Positions 18,284-26,690 of a stretch of 64,000 nt of DNA are shown here, in pieces. The notes beneath the pieces are model-generated. The model was not told the origin of the DNA and did no database searches. It was given only the letters and a program-made list of their open reading frames with translations. This stretch comes from Beijerinckia sp. 28-YEA-48 (GTDB taxonomy: Bacteria > Pseudomonadota > Alphaproteobacteria > Rhizobiales > Beijerinckiaceae): NCBI RefSeq assembly GCF_900104955.1, contig NZ_FNSI01000001.1, positions 2,700,001 through 2,764,000 of the forward strand. The letters run 5' to 3'. The translations under genes were made by a program, and so were the position numbers. The first letter of the stretch is position 1. Every line of letters begins with the position of its first letter.

Positions 18284-19168
18284 ATGGACGCCCAGGTCGT
18301 GCAGATTCTTCAGCTGACCCTCAACGGGATCTCCATCGGCTCGATCTATGCCCTGGTCGCGCTCGGCATCGTGCTGACCTACAAGGCAACCGAGGTGCTG
18401 AACTTCGCCTATGGCGACATTCTGATGATGTCGGCCTTCATCGGCTGGGGCCTGATCGTCGTGGTGGGCATCCCGTTCTGGCCCGCCGCCCTGCTGACCA
18501 TCCTCATCGCCGCCGTGCTCGGCTTTTTCCTCGACCGTTATGTGATGCGCACGATCGTCGGGCAGCCGCAATTTGCTGGCGTCATGCTCACCATCGCACT
18601 GGCCTTCATGCTGCGCGGCCTTGTCAGCATGGGCTTTGGTCCAAGCTCGCGCAGTTACCCGACACCCTGGACCGGCCATATCACCCATATCGGACCGATC
18701 GTGGTGACCGATCTCAACCTCGTCATCCTCGCCGCCGCCTTGATCGTCACGGCGCTGCTGTTCCTGTTCCTGCGCTACACCCAGCTTGGCGTCGCCATTC
18801 AGGCGTCGTCGCAGAACCAACTCGCCGCTTATCTCTGCGGCATCCGCGTGAAGCGACTGAACTCGCTGGTCTGGGGCCTCACCGCCGCCATGGCCGCCGT
18901 CGCCGGCCTGCTGCTGGCCCCCATCGCGCTGGTCGATATCAGCCTCTGGTTCGTCGTCCTCAAGGGCCTCGCGGCGCTGGTGCTCGGCGGCTTTGGCAGC
19001 ATTCCGGGCGCCATCATCGGCGGCCTGCTCATCGGACTGATCGAACAATTCGCCGGGGTCTATCTGCCCGATGGCGCCAAGGAAATGTCGGCGCAGCTGG
19101 TGCTGATCGTCGTCTTGATCTGTTGGCCCCGCGGCCTGTTAGGCGAAGCGCACGGAAGACGAGTTTAA
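18284..19168 (+). CDS. livH: Branched-chain amino acid-type ABC transporter permease (LivH)
   Basis: 294-aa inner-membrane permease with about eight hydrophobic segments and the LivH signature LNGISIGSIYALVALGIVLTYKATEVLNFAYGD. It forms the translocation pore with LivM encoded two bases downstream. Its start lies 11 bases after the SDR stop, so it belongs to the same transcript. The family imports amino acids but in catabolic islands often serves aromatic or aliphatic acids. Confidence 0.9.
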   Translation: MDAQVVQILQLTLNGISIGSIYALVALGIVLTYKATEVLNFAYGDILMMSAFIGWGLIVVVGIPFWPAALLTILIAAVLGFFLDRYVMRTIVGQPQFAGVMLTIALAFMLRGLVSMGFGPSSRSYPTPWTGHITHIGPIVVTDLNLVILAAALIVTALLFLFLRYTQLGVAIQASSQNQLAAYLCGIRVKRLNSLVWGLTAAMAAVAGLLLAPIALVDISLWFVVLKGLAALVLGGFGSIPGAIIGGLLIGLIEQFAGVYLPDGAKEMSAQLVLIVVLICWPRGLLGEAHGRRV

Positions 19169-19169
19169 C

Positions 19170-20246
19170 ATGCGGTTTGCATACGACACCTCCTACAGCG
19201 ATGCGCAACGGCTGCTGCGCTACCGTTCGCAATGGCTCTGCTATGGCGCGCTGGTCATCGCCCTCATCGTCGCGCCCTGGGTCATCCCGGCCTATTACGT
19301 CGGTGAGCTGAGCTATCTCTTCATCATCGCCATCGCCAGCCTGGCGCTGATGGTGCTGACCGGCTTCACCGGCCAGGTCTCGCTCGGCCACGCCGCCTTC
19401 ATGGCCATCGGCGCTTATACCCATGCGCTACTGCTCGACCAGGGCATCGGCTTCATCCCCTCCATCCTGGGGGCTGCGACACTGACGGGCGTGGTTGGTC
19501 TGGCCGTCGGCCTGCCGGCGATCCGCGTTTCGGGGCTTTATCTGGCGATGGTGACGCTCGCCTGCGCCATGCTGACCGAACAGGTCATCGGCCGCTGGAA
19601 GGATTTGACCGGTGGCTTCACCGGCATTCCCGTCTCGCCACCCATCATCTTCGGCTATGACTTCAGCTCGCTGAAGGCCTTCTATTTCCTGTGCCTGGTC
19701 ATCCTGGCCATGGTTCTGCTCGGCCTGATCAATCTGATACGCGGCCGTACCGGACGCGCCTTCATCGGCGTGCGCGATTCAGAAGCCGCCGCCTATACGC
19801 TCGGCATCTGGGTTGGCGGCTATAAAGTGCTGGCCTTCGCGATCTCCGCCTTCGTCACTGGCATCGCCGGCGCGCTGCTGGCCCATCACCTGCAATTCCT
19901 GACACCGGACGGGTTCAGCGTCATGCTGTCGATGGAGCTGGTGCTGATGGTGGTGATCGGCGGGCTCGGCTCGCTGCGTGGTGCCATCTTCGGCGCAGTA
20001 CTGATCGGCATGCTGCCGACGCTGATCTCGAAGATCAAGCCGCTGCTGCCGACCAGCATTTCCTCGCAGTTCGGCCTTGAGACGTTCGTTTTCGGCTTGA
20101 TCCTGGCTCTGTTCGTGATGTTCGAGCCCAATGGGCTCAACGGCCGCTGGCTCAAACTGAAAGTGCTATTCCAGAACTTCCCGCTTTATCGGCGCAACAC
20201 GTTCCGACGCGGCAAGACCTATATGCATTCGGAGCGCTATCGATGA
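19170..20246 (+). CDS. livM: Branched-chain amino acid-type ABC transporter permease (LivM)
   Basis: 358-aa membrane permease of the LivM family, recognised by MVLTGFTGQVSLGHAAFMAIGAY and VIGGLGSLRGAIFGAVLIG. The C-terminal tail after the last membrane segment is long and basic. Its stop overlaps the start of livG (ATGA), which is typical for co-translated transporter subunits. Confidence 0.9.
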   Translation: MRFAYDTSYSDAQRLLRYRSQWLCYGALVIALIVAPWVIPAYYVGELSYLFIIAIASLALMVLTGFTGQVSLGHAAFMAIGAYTHALLLDQGIGFIPSILGAATLTGVVGLAVGLPAIRVSGLYLAMVTLACAMLTEQVIGRWKDLTGGFTGIPVSPPIIFGYDFSSLKAFYFLCLVILAMVLLGLINLIRGRTGRAFIGVRDSEAAAYTLGIWVGGYKVLAFAISAFVTGIAGALLAHHLQFLTPDGFSVMLSMELVLMVVIGGLGSLRGAIFGAVLIGMLPTLISKIKPLLPTSISSQFGLETFVFGLILALFVMFEPNGLNGRWLKLKVLFQNFPLYRRNTFRRGKTYMHSERYR

Positions 20247-21001
20247 GCTATTTCTCCGTCGACAGCGTCTCTCTGTCCTTTGGTGGCGTGCGCGCCATTC
20301 GGGATCTCAGCTTCGATGTGGCGAAGGGCGAGGTCTTCGCCATCATTGGCCCCAATGGCGCCGGCAAGACGTCTGTCTTCAACGTCATCACGCGGGTATT
20401 CACCGCCAGCTCCGGTCGCATCACCTTCGATGGCCAGGATATCACCCATGTTCCGCGCCACAAAGTCGTCGACTATGGCATCGCCCGCACTTTCCAGAAC
20501 ATCGAACTGTTTGAAGGCGCGGCGGTGATCGACAATCTCCTGCTTGGCCGTCATCGCTTCTCCTACGGCAATCTGCTCTCGGAAATCTGCTGGCTGCCGG
20601 GCATTCAGCGGGCGGAAGCGGAATCGCGCGCCCGCGTCGAAGACATTATCGATTTCCTCGAACTCGCCCCCTATCGCAACAGTCTGGTTTCCTCCCTGCC
20701 CTATGGCGTGCGCAAAGTGGTCGAACTGGCGCGCGCCCTCGCCACCCAGCCGAAACTGTTGCTGCTCGACGAGCCCGCCTCCGGCCTCAACCCGGAAGAG
20801 GCGCGTGACCTTGCCTTCTGGATCGACGACATCCGCAGCGATCTTGGCGTCACCGTGGTGATGATCGAGCACGACATGTCGCTCGTCTCCCAAGCCGCAG
20901 ATCGGGTGTTGTGCATGAATGCCGGCCAAGTGCTCGCCATCGGCGCGGTGGACGAGGTGCAAGCCAACCCCACCGTCATCTCCGCTTATCTCGGGACATA
21001 G
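20243..21001 (+). CDS. livG: Branched-chain amino acid-type ABC transporter ATPase (LivG)
   Basis: 252-aa ATPase with Walker A GPNGAGKTS, a degenerate signature LPYGVRKVVELARAL, Walker B LLLLDEPASGLNPEE and the switch His in MIEHDM. The ARTFQNIELF segment is characteristic of LivG. It overlaps livM by four bases and precedes livF by four bases. It energises the importer encoded by 18284-24861. Confidence 0.9.
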   Translation: MSYFSVDSVSLSFGGVRAIRDLSFDVAKGEVFAIIGPNGAGKTSVFNVITRVFTASSGRITFDGQDITHVPRHKVVDYGIARTFQNIELFEGAAVIDNLLLGRHRFSYGNLLSEICWLPGIQRAEAESRARVEDIIDFLELAPYRNSLVSSLPYGVRKVVELARALATQPKLLLLDEPASGLNPEEARDLAFWIDDIRSDLGVTVVMIEHDMSLVSQAADRVLCMNAGQVLAIGAVDEVQANPTVISAYLGT

Positions 21002-21005
21002 CGAC

Positions 21006-21785
21006 ATGAGCGAACCCTTGATGAGCATCCGCAATATCGAGACTTGGTACGGTCCGATCAACGCCATTCGCGGTGTCAGCCTTGATGTGCACGAAGGCCG
21101 CATCGTCGCGGTTCTCGGTGCCAATGGCGCCGGAAAATCGACCCTGCTGCGCACCATCGCCGGCGTGATCGACCCGTTCAAAGGCGCGGTGACATTCGAC
21201 GGCCAGATGATCCACGGGCTCGATCCCGATGAAATTGCCCGTCGAGGCGTCGTTCTGGTGCCGGAGGGACGGCAGGTGTTTCCGTTCCTGAGTGTGCGCG
21301 AAAACCTGATGATGGGCGCCGTGGCGCGGCGCGACAAAGCTGGGCTCGCCGACGATTTGGAACAGATTTTCAACTGGTTCCCGCGTCTGCGCGAACGCAC
21401 CAACCAATATGGCGGCCTGCTCTCGGGTGGCGAACAGCAGATGCTCGCCATCGGCCGGGCGCTGATGTCACGGCCCCGCATGCTCCTGCTCGACGAGCCT
21501 TCCCTTGGTCTCTCGCCCTTGATCACCAAGGACATTTTTTCCATCATCGGGCGCGTCAATGCCGAGACCAAGACGACCATCCTGGTGGTCGAGCAGAATG
21601 CGGCGATCGCGCTGAAGAATGCGCAGGACGCCTACATCATGGAACTGGGGAGGATCGTCGCCGCCGGCTTGAGTGAAGAGCTCATGCAGAAGCAGGACGT
21701 GAAGGAGTTCTACCTCGGCACCGGCGCGACAACAGGAGCGGATGGACGCATGCAACGCTGGAAGAGGCGCAAGACATGGCGGTAG
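21006..21785 (+). CDS. livF: Branched-chain amino acid-type ABC transporter ATPase (LivF), extended C-terminus
   Basis: 259-aa ATPase with Walker A GANGAGKST, signature LSGGEQQMLAIGRAL, Walker B LLLDEPSLGLSP and VVEQNA. LivF proteins are usually about 235-240 aa. This one has a basic C-terminal extension of roughly 20 residues ending RWKRRKTWR, and the extension overlaps the start of the acyl-CoA synthetase at 21776. The overlap suggests coupling between uptake and CoA activation. Confidence 0.88.
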   Translation: MSEPLMSIRNIETWYGPINAIRGVSLDVHEGRIVAVLGANGAGKSTLLRTIAGVIDPFKGAVTFDGQMIHGLDPDEIARRGVVLVPEGRQVFPFLSVRENLMMGAVARRDKAGLADDLEQIFNWFPRLRERTNQYGGLLSGGEQQMLAIGRALMSRPRMLLLDEPSLGLSPLITKDIFSIIGRVNAETKTTILVVEQNAAIALKNAQDAYIMELGRIVAAGLSEELMQKQDVKEFYLGTGATTGADGRMQRWKRRKTWR

Positions 21786-23650
21786 CAGGCATGGCAGCTC
21801 TGCGCATCGACACGGCGCCGCCGCCGTGGAGCCCCATCTCGGTTGCGGGCCAGGACACGCCGACCCGACTGTTTCGGGCGCGCTGCCAGGCGTGGAAAGA
21901 GCGGCCGGCGTTGCGCCAGAAACGCAAAGGCATCTGGCATTCGCACAGCTGGGGCGACTATTATTTCAACGCCCGCGCCATCGGCCTGGCGCTCCTCGAT
22001 GTCGGCTGCAAGCGTGGCGATGTCATTGCCGTTCTGGCCGAGAACCGGCCCGAATGGCTCTTCGCCGATATGGGTGCGCAATGTGTTGGCGTCATCGGCA
22101 CAGGCATTTACCCGACCTCCCCGCCCGAACAGATCGAATATATCCTGATCAATTCAGGCGCCCGCGTCATCTTCGTCGAGAACGACGAGCAACTCGACAA
22201 GACGCTCGAGATCCGCAAGAACTGCCCGGGCCTGACACGCATCGTGGTGATGGACTGGGACGGGTTACGCGATTTCTCCGATCCGCAGGTGGTGCCGTTC
22301 TCCGCCTTCCTGGCACGTGGCCAGGAACAGGCGACGGCGCAGGCGGAGGTTTTCGAACAAGCGATCGATACGACCGATCAGGCCGATACGGCTTTTCTCG
22401 TCTATACATCAGGCACAACCGGCGCGCCGAAAGGCGCGATGATCTCCAATCGCAACGTGATGTTCCAGCTCGAGGCGATTGCCCGGCATCTGCCGGTGGC
22501 CGAGCTCGATCATTCCATCTCCTTCCTGCCGCTCTGTCATATCGCCGAGCGCATGGGCACGGTGTTCAACCAGCTCCGGCTCGGCGTCATCGTGCATTTT
22601 CCTGAAAACGCCGGCACCGTCTTCAATGATATCCGCGAAGTCGCGCCGCATATGCTGTTTGCGCCGCCGCGCTTCTGGGAGAAGATGCATTCCCAGATCG
22701 AATTGTTCCTGCGCGACGCCATGCCGTTGGCGCGCAAGGTCTACGCCAAGGCGGTCGCCGACGGTGCGGCCATTGCGGAGGCGACCATGGCGGGGCGCCA
22801 GGTCTCGGGACTACGGCGCTGGCGCTTCGCGGCGCTGCAGCTCGTCGCGCTGATGAATGTGCGCAAATTCCTCGGCTTGCAGAACATCAAAGTGGCCACC
22901 ACCGGTGCCGCGCCCGTGCCGCCGGATCTGATCAAATGGTACATGGCCATGGGCATCAATCTGCTCGAAGCCTATGGCATGACGGAGACGACCGGCTATG
23001 CCACGGCGATGCCGGCGAACGGCATCCGGGTCGGCACGGCCGGCATCGGCGTCGATAAAACCGAACTCAAGATCGGCGCCGAGGAGGAAATCCTCGTGCG
23101 CGGGCCGCATGTCTTCCAAGGCTATTGGCACATGCCGCAGAAGACCGCTGAGGCGATCGACCACGACGGCTGGCTGCGCACGGGCGATTGTGGCGAGATC
23201 GATGCCGATGGCTATCTGCGGGTCAAGGACCGGTTGAAGGACATCATCATCACCTCCGGCGGCAAGAACATCACCCCGAGCCAGATCGAGAACGATCTCA
23301 AATTCAGCCCCTATATCGTCGATGCGATGCTGGTCGGCGATGGGCGAAAATATCTTACCTGCCTCGTCATGATCGATCAGGACAATGTCGCCAAATTCGC
23401 TCAGGACAAACAGGTTCCCTACACCGATTTCAGGAGCCTGACGCAGACCAGCGAAGTGCAGACCCTGGTGCGCACGGAGATCGAGACCATCAACGGCAAG
23501 CTGGCGCGAGTGGAGCAGATCAAGGATTTCCGCCTCATCGAAGACCTGTTGACGGCCGAGGACGAGGAACTGACGCCGACCATGAAACTCAAGCGGCGTG
23601 CCGTCGCTAAGAAATACGCGGCGCTGATCGAGACCATGTACCAAAACTGA
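21776..23650 (+). CDS. Long-chain-type AMP-forming acyl-CoA synthetase
   Basis: 624-aa ligase of the FAA/long-chain fatty acyl-CoA synthetase type. Motifs seen are the ATP loop FLVYTSGTTGAPKGAMISN, EAYGMTETTG, LRTGDCGEID and KDRLKDIIITSGGKNITPSQIE. It differs from the two shorter synthetases of modules A and B in length and in the linker before the EAYGMTE motif. It sits inside the transporter operon between livF and the binding protein, so the imported ligand is probably a carboxylic acid that is trapped as a CoA ester. The ATG at 21776 follows GAGG; a second ATG lies at 21791. Confidence 0.87.
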   Translation: MAVAGMAALRIDTAPPPWSPISVAGQDTPTRLFRARCQAWKERPALRQKRKGIWHSHSWGDYYFNARAIGLALLDVGCKRGDVIAVLAENRPEWLFADMGAQCVGVIGTGIYPTSPPEQIEYILINSGARVIFVENDEQLDKTLEIRKNCPGLTRIVVMDWDGLRDFSDPQVVPFSAFLARGQEQATAQAEVFEQAIDTTDQADTAFLVYTSGTTGAPKGAMISNRNVMFQLEAIARHLPVAELDHSISFLPLCHIAERMGTVFNQLRLGVIVHFPENAGTVFNDIREVAPHMLFAPPRFWEKMHSQIELFLRDAMPLARKVYAKAVADGAAIAEATMAGRQVSGLRRWRFAALQLVALMNVRKFLGLQNIKVATTGAAPVPPDLIKWYMAMGINLLEAYGMTETTGYATAMPANGIRVGTAGIGVDKTELKIGAEEEILVRGPHVFQGYWHMPQKTAEAIDHDGWLRTGDCGEIDADGYLRVKDRLKDIIITSGGKNITPSQIENDLKFSPYIVDAMLVGDGRKYLTCLVMIDQDNVAKFAQDKQVPYTDFRSLTQTSEVQTLVRTEIETINGKLARVEQIKDFRLIEDLLTAEDEELTPTMKLKRRAVAKKYAALIETMYQN

Positions 23651-23676
23651 GGGTTGAACTCGCAACGGAGGGGATG

Positions 23677-24861
23677 ATGCGTTTAAAGACAGCATTAATG
23701 GCGGGTGCCTTAGCTGGCGCCGTGCTGACCGGACTATCCGGCTTGGCCCGCGCAGCGGGCATTACGGACAGCGAAATCGTTCTGGGCACCCATCTGGACC
23801 TTTCAGGTCCCGTGGCTGCCGCCATGCCGCAATTGCGCAACGGCATGCAGATGCGGTTCGACGAAGCCAATGAAGCGGGCGGCATCAACGGCCGCAAGAT
23901 CCGCCTCATCGTCGAGGATAACGGCAGCCAACCGCAGCTTGCCGTGCGCGCCACCGACAAGCTGATCCGCAGCGACGGTGTCTTCGCCATCGTCAATGCC
24001 TTCGGCTCGGGCACCAATGCCGCCGTGGTCAAGCGCGCCGTCGATGCCGGCGTGATTTACTTCTCGCCCTGGGGCGCGGCAGCCGTGTTGCAAAAGATTT
24101 CCGGCCGCAGCCCGCTGCTGTTCACGACGACCGCCGACTACGACACCACAGCAAATGCCGGTCTTGGCTGGCTGATCGATGAGAACAAGGCCAAGAAAGT
24201 CGGCTTCATCTTCCAGGAAGGTCCGCTCGGCGAATTGACCAAGACTGGCGTTGTCGCAGCCCTTGAATCCCGGGGCATGAAGCTTGCGGCCGAAGCCTCG
24301 TATAAGGTCGGCGACATCGATTTCTCCTCCCAAGTGGCTCGTATGAAGGCCGCTGATGTCGACATTATTTTCGCCGCGACCCTGACGCGCGAGACCGTCG
24401 GCGTCATGTCGGAAGTGAAGAAACTCGGCTGGGACAGCGTCAAGGTGCTGACGACCATTCCGGGGCGGACGATTGTTGTTGCTGAAATCGGCAAGGGCGC
24501 CGTGGAAAGCCTGTCCGGTATTGGCACCTGGTATATCTGGCCTCCGGGCGCAGAGCCGGCTGACGTCAAGGTCTGGCAGGAGAAGTATCGCAAGCTCTTC
24601 AAGATCGAGCCGGACGAAAATGCTTTCCTGGCCTATGCCTATTCCGACTGGTTCGTGAAATACGGCCTGCAAGCGGCCGGGCGCGATATCACCGCCGAAA
24701 AGGTCGTCAAAGGCCTGCAGAGCTCCACCTATACCGACAGCCCGATCTTCTATGGGCCGAAGCGTTTCAAGAACAATCATATCGATCCGGAAACCGTGCA
24801 GATCAGCCAGGTCAAAAAGGGCGTCTGGATGCCGATCAGCGGTATGATCGATCCGAAGTAA
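23677..24861 (+). CDS. Exported ABC transporter substrate-binding protein
   Basis: 394-aa periplasmic binding protein of the Leu/Ile/Val type. It has a Sec signal peptide (RLKTALMAGALAGAVLTG..ARA) and a mature start GITDSEIVLGTHLDLSGPVAAA. The ATG at 23677 has a better spacing from GGAGGGG than the one at 23674. It closes the operon that starts at 17364 and is followed by a strong terminator. The LGTHLDLSGP opening is common in binding proteins associated with aromatic or fatty-acid-like ligands, but the ligand is unproven. Confidence 0.88.
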   Translation: MRLKTALMAGALAGAVLTGLSGLARAAGITDSEIVLGTHLDLSGPVAAAMPQLRNGMQMRFDEANEAGGINGRKIRLIVEDNGSQPQLAVRATDKLIRSDGVFAIVNAFGSGTNAAVVKRAVDAGVIYFSPWGAAAVLQKISGRSPLLFTTTADYDTTANAGLGWLIDENKAKKVGFIFQEGPLGELTKTGVVAALESRGMKLAAEASYKVGDIDFSSQVARMKAADVDIIFAATLTRETVGVMSEVKKLGWDSVKVLTTIPGRTIVVAEIGKGAVESLSGIGTWYIWPPGAEPADVKVWQEKYRKLFKIEPDENAFLAYAYSDWFVKYGLQAAGRDITAEKVVKGLQSSTYTDSPIFYGPKRFKNNHIDPETVQISQVKKGVWMPISGMIDPK

Positions 24862-24874
24862 GGCAGGCCAAACG

Positions 24875-24911
24875 AACGGCGCCGCGTTCGCGCGCGGCGC
24901 CGTTTGCTTTT
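24875..24911 (+). terminator. Rho-independent terminator of the SDR-liv operon
   Basis: A perfect 12-bp stem (AACGGCGCCGCG with CGCGGCGCCGTT) around a TTCGCG loop is followed by TGCTTTT. It lies 13 bases after the stop of the binding-protein gene and only 22 bases before the next start codon. Confidence 0.88.
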
Positions 24912-24933
24912 CAACCGTTGGAGCACTGAAGGC

Positions 24934-25716
24934 ATGAGTGAACAGCCCGCGATCGATTTCTCCCGTCTCGGCCCTGCGGCCGGCGCGCGCATCGCCATCG
25001 TCGGCGGCTGCGGCGGCATGGGGCGCGCGCTCGTGCGCGCCTTGCTGGACACGGGCGTGCAAGTGGCTGTGCTCGATCTGCCGACATCGATCGAACAACA
25101 TAAGCCGCCGGCCGGTGCCATCGCGATTGCGATCGACGGCAGCCAGGAAGAGAGTGTGACTCAGGCTTTCGCTGATCTAAGCCGGCAATGGGATCGTATC
25201 GACGGCTTCGTCAATCTCGCCGGCTTCATGAAGGGGTTTCATCCGATCGCCGAATTGCCGGCGGCGATTTTCGACGAAGTCATGACAGGCAATCTGCGCA
25301 CCCAGTTCCTGTGCGCCCGTGCCGCGCTGCCTTTGCTGCACAAGAGCAGCCAGGCGGCCATGGTCAATGTCACCTCCACTCTCGGCATCGATGTCCACGG
25401 CGGTTACGTCCATTACTCGGCCGCGAAAGCCGGCATTATCGCGCTGACCAAGGGGCTGGCGCGCGAGAATGCGCCGCGCGTGCGCGTCAATGCTCTGGCG
25501 CCTGGCCTGACCAACACCGCTTTCCTCGTCGGTGGCACGGGCCGAGAGAAAGTGTTCGACGATATGGACCCGCAGCTCTATGGCAAACGCGTGCCGCTGA
25601 AGCGGGTCGCCGTCGCCGACGACATGGTCGGCCCGATCCTGTTCATGCTGGGCGCGGCCTCGCGCTATATGACCGGCGAAACCATGATCGTCGACGGCGG
25701 CACCTATGTGCAGTGA
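24934..25716 (+). CDS. Short-chain dehydrogenase/reductase
   Basis: 260-aa SDR with an atypical cofactor loop VGGCGGMGRALV, a catalytic YSAAK and C-terminal MTGETMIVDGGTYV, which is standard for the family. NLAG is present in place of NNAG. The ATG at 24934 was chosen because upstream codons run into the terminator. It could oxidise or reduce a hydroxy or keto intermediate. It lies just beyond the terminator and converges on the hydrolase at 25729. Confidence 0.82.
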   Translation: MSEQPAIDFSRLGPAAGARIAIVGGCGGMGRALVRALLDTGVQVAVLDLPTSIEQHKPPAGAIAIAIDGSQEESVTQAFADLSRQWDRIDGFVNLAGFMKGFHPIAELPAAIFDEVMTGNLRTQFLCARAALPLLHKSSQAAMVNVTSTLGIDVHGGYVHYSAAKAGIIALTKGLARENAPRVRVNALAPGLTNTAFLVGGTGREKVFDDMDPQLYGKRVPLKRVAVADDMVGPILFMLGAASRYMTGETMIVDGGTYVQ

Positions 25717-25728
25717 TCAGAGGCGCAA

Positions 25729-26511
25729 TCACAATTTCCTGTGCAGGAAATCGAGGACAATGCGGTTGAATGCGTCGGGCTGTTCAGCCCAGCCGAAGTG
25801 ACCGACACTTGGCATGCAAACGAATTCGGCCCCAGCAATTTTCGTCGCCATTTTCTCCATGACGGCGACGGGCGCCGTGCGATCGCCTTCGCCAGCGATG
25901 CACAGGGTCGGCACATTGATCTTCGGCAGCACGTCGCGGCCATCGTAATGCACGATGGCGCTGATGGCGGCGCGGAAAGTTTCCTCGCGCATGGTGCCGA
26001 CGGTGCCGATCACCAGATCAACCGCAGGACCATTGGCGCCCGACACCATCATCTGGCGCAGCATGCCCGGCGTATATTGCGCAATGCTCTGCCCGGCATC
26101 GAGCGGCGCGACGCGATCACGCACGAATTGCTGCTGCCATTCGCCATCGGGCTTGCCGAAGGCAGCGCTTGTCGCCGACAGGATGAGACCGGCAACCTTG
26201 TCGGGGAACAGGCCGAACGCCCGCTGCGCGATCATGCCGCCCATCGAATGACCGACCAGCACATTGCGCGCGCCGCCGGCAACATCAAGAAGTCGCCCAA
26301 GCGCTTCCGCCGCGACCTCGACCGAGAAGGGCTGCGGCAACGGGCTCAGGCCATAACCTGGCGCATCCCAGGCCAGCACCCGATAGCCAGCCGCAACCAG
26401 GGCTGCGATCTGCGCCCGCCAATAGTCCTTGGCGCCAAAAGCGCCGTGCAGCAGCACGATGGTGACATCGCCTGCACCCGTGACGCTGTAGTCGGGAATT
26501 CGCTTGGTCAT
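25729..26511 (-). CDS. Alpha/beta hydrolase
   Basis: 260-aa hydrolase with LLHGAFGAKDYW (oxyanion region), the nucleophile motif GHSMGG, an Asp in GEGDRTAP and a His in SVGHFGWAEQP. This is a complete cytoplasmic catalytic set resembling esterases and C-C hydrolases of aromatic catabolism. I start it at the ATG at 26511 because GGAGAG lies just upstream. The ATG at 26523 is directly preceded by 12 cytosines and has no ribosome site. Its promoter carries the ACTTCA operator and is almost identical to that of module B. Confidence 0.82.
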   Translation of the reverse strand: MTKRIPDYSVTGAGDVTIVLLHGAFGAKDYWRAQIAALVAAGYRVLAWDAPGYGLSPLPQPFSVEVAAEALGRLLDVAGGARNVLVGHSMGGMIAQRAFGLFPDKVAGLILSATSAAFGKPDGEWQQQFVRDRVAPLDAGQSIAQYTPGMLRQMMVSGANGPAVDLVIGTVGTMREETFRAAISAIVHYDGRDVLPKINVPTLCIAGEGDRTAPVAVMEKMATKIAGAEFVCMPSVGHFGWAEQPDAFNRIVLDFLHRKL

Positions 26512-26523
26512 CCAGCTCTCCAT

Positions 26524-26535
26524 GGGGGGGGGGGG
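26524..26535. repeat. 12-base G/C homopolymer in the hydrolase leader
   Basis: Twelve consecutive G on the plus strand (C on the coding strand of the hydrolase) lie between the -10 hexamer and the ribosome site. The expected transcription start falls inside the tract. Such tracts change length by slippage, so expression could vary; a sequencing artefact is also possible. Confidence 0.8.
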
Positions 26536-26536
26536 C

Positions 26537-26559
26537 ACTATAACTTCATTTAATGAAGT
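26537..26559 (-). promoter_or_regulatory. Hydrolase promoter with ACTTCA..TGAAGT operator (site 2)
   Basis: On the minus strand the palindrome ACTTCATTAAATGAAGT (26543-26559) is followed directly by TATAGT (26537-26542), a good -10 hexamer. The stretch from one base before the palindrome through TATAGT matches the module B promoter in 23 of 24 bases. No clear -35 hexamer is visible. The site lies between the hydrolase and the divergent tandem-HxlR regulator and could control both. Confidence 0.75.
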
Positions 26560-26690
26560 ATTATTTGCAAGTCCTTTGCGTAGAAAGGGAGGAGCAGAAT
26601 GACTGACAATGCCTGGAAGCTCCCAATTGTGAGCAAAAACCAACGACTTCTATCCCCGGCGGGACTCAGCTAAGAGCTAGGATCAAGGTT

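Noticed and set aside
26512-26643. N-terminally extended hydrolase starting near 26643 or at 26523
   Set aside because: The extension would be read through the promoter and the C-tract; only the ATG at 26511 has a ribosome site and fits the family start.
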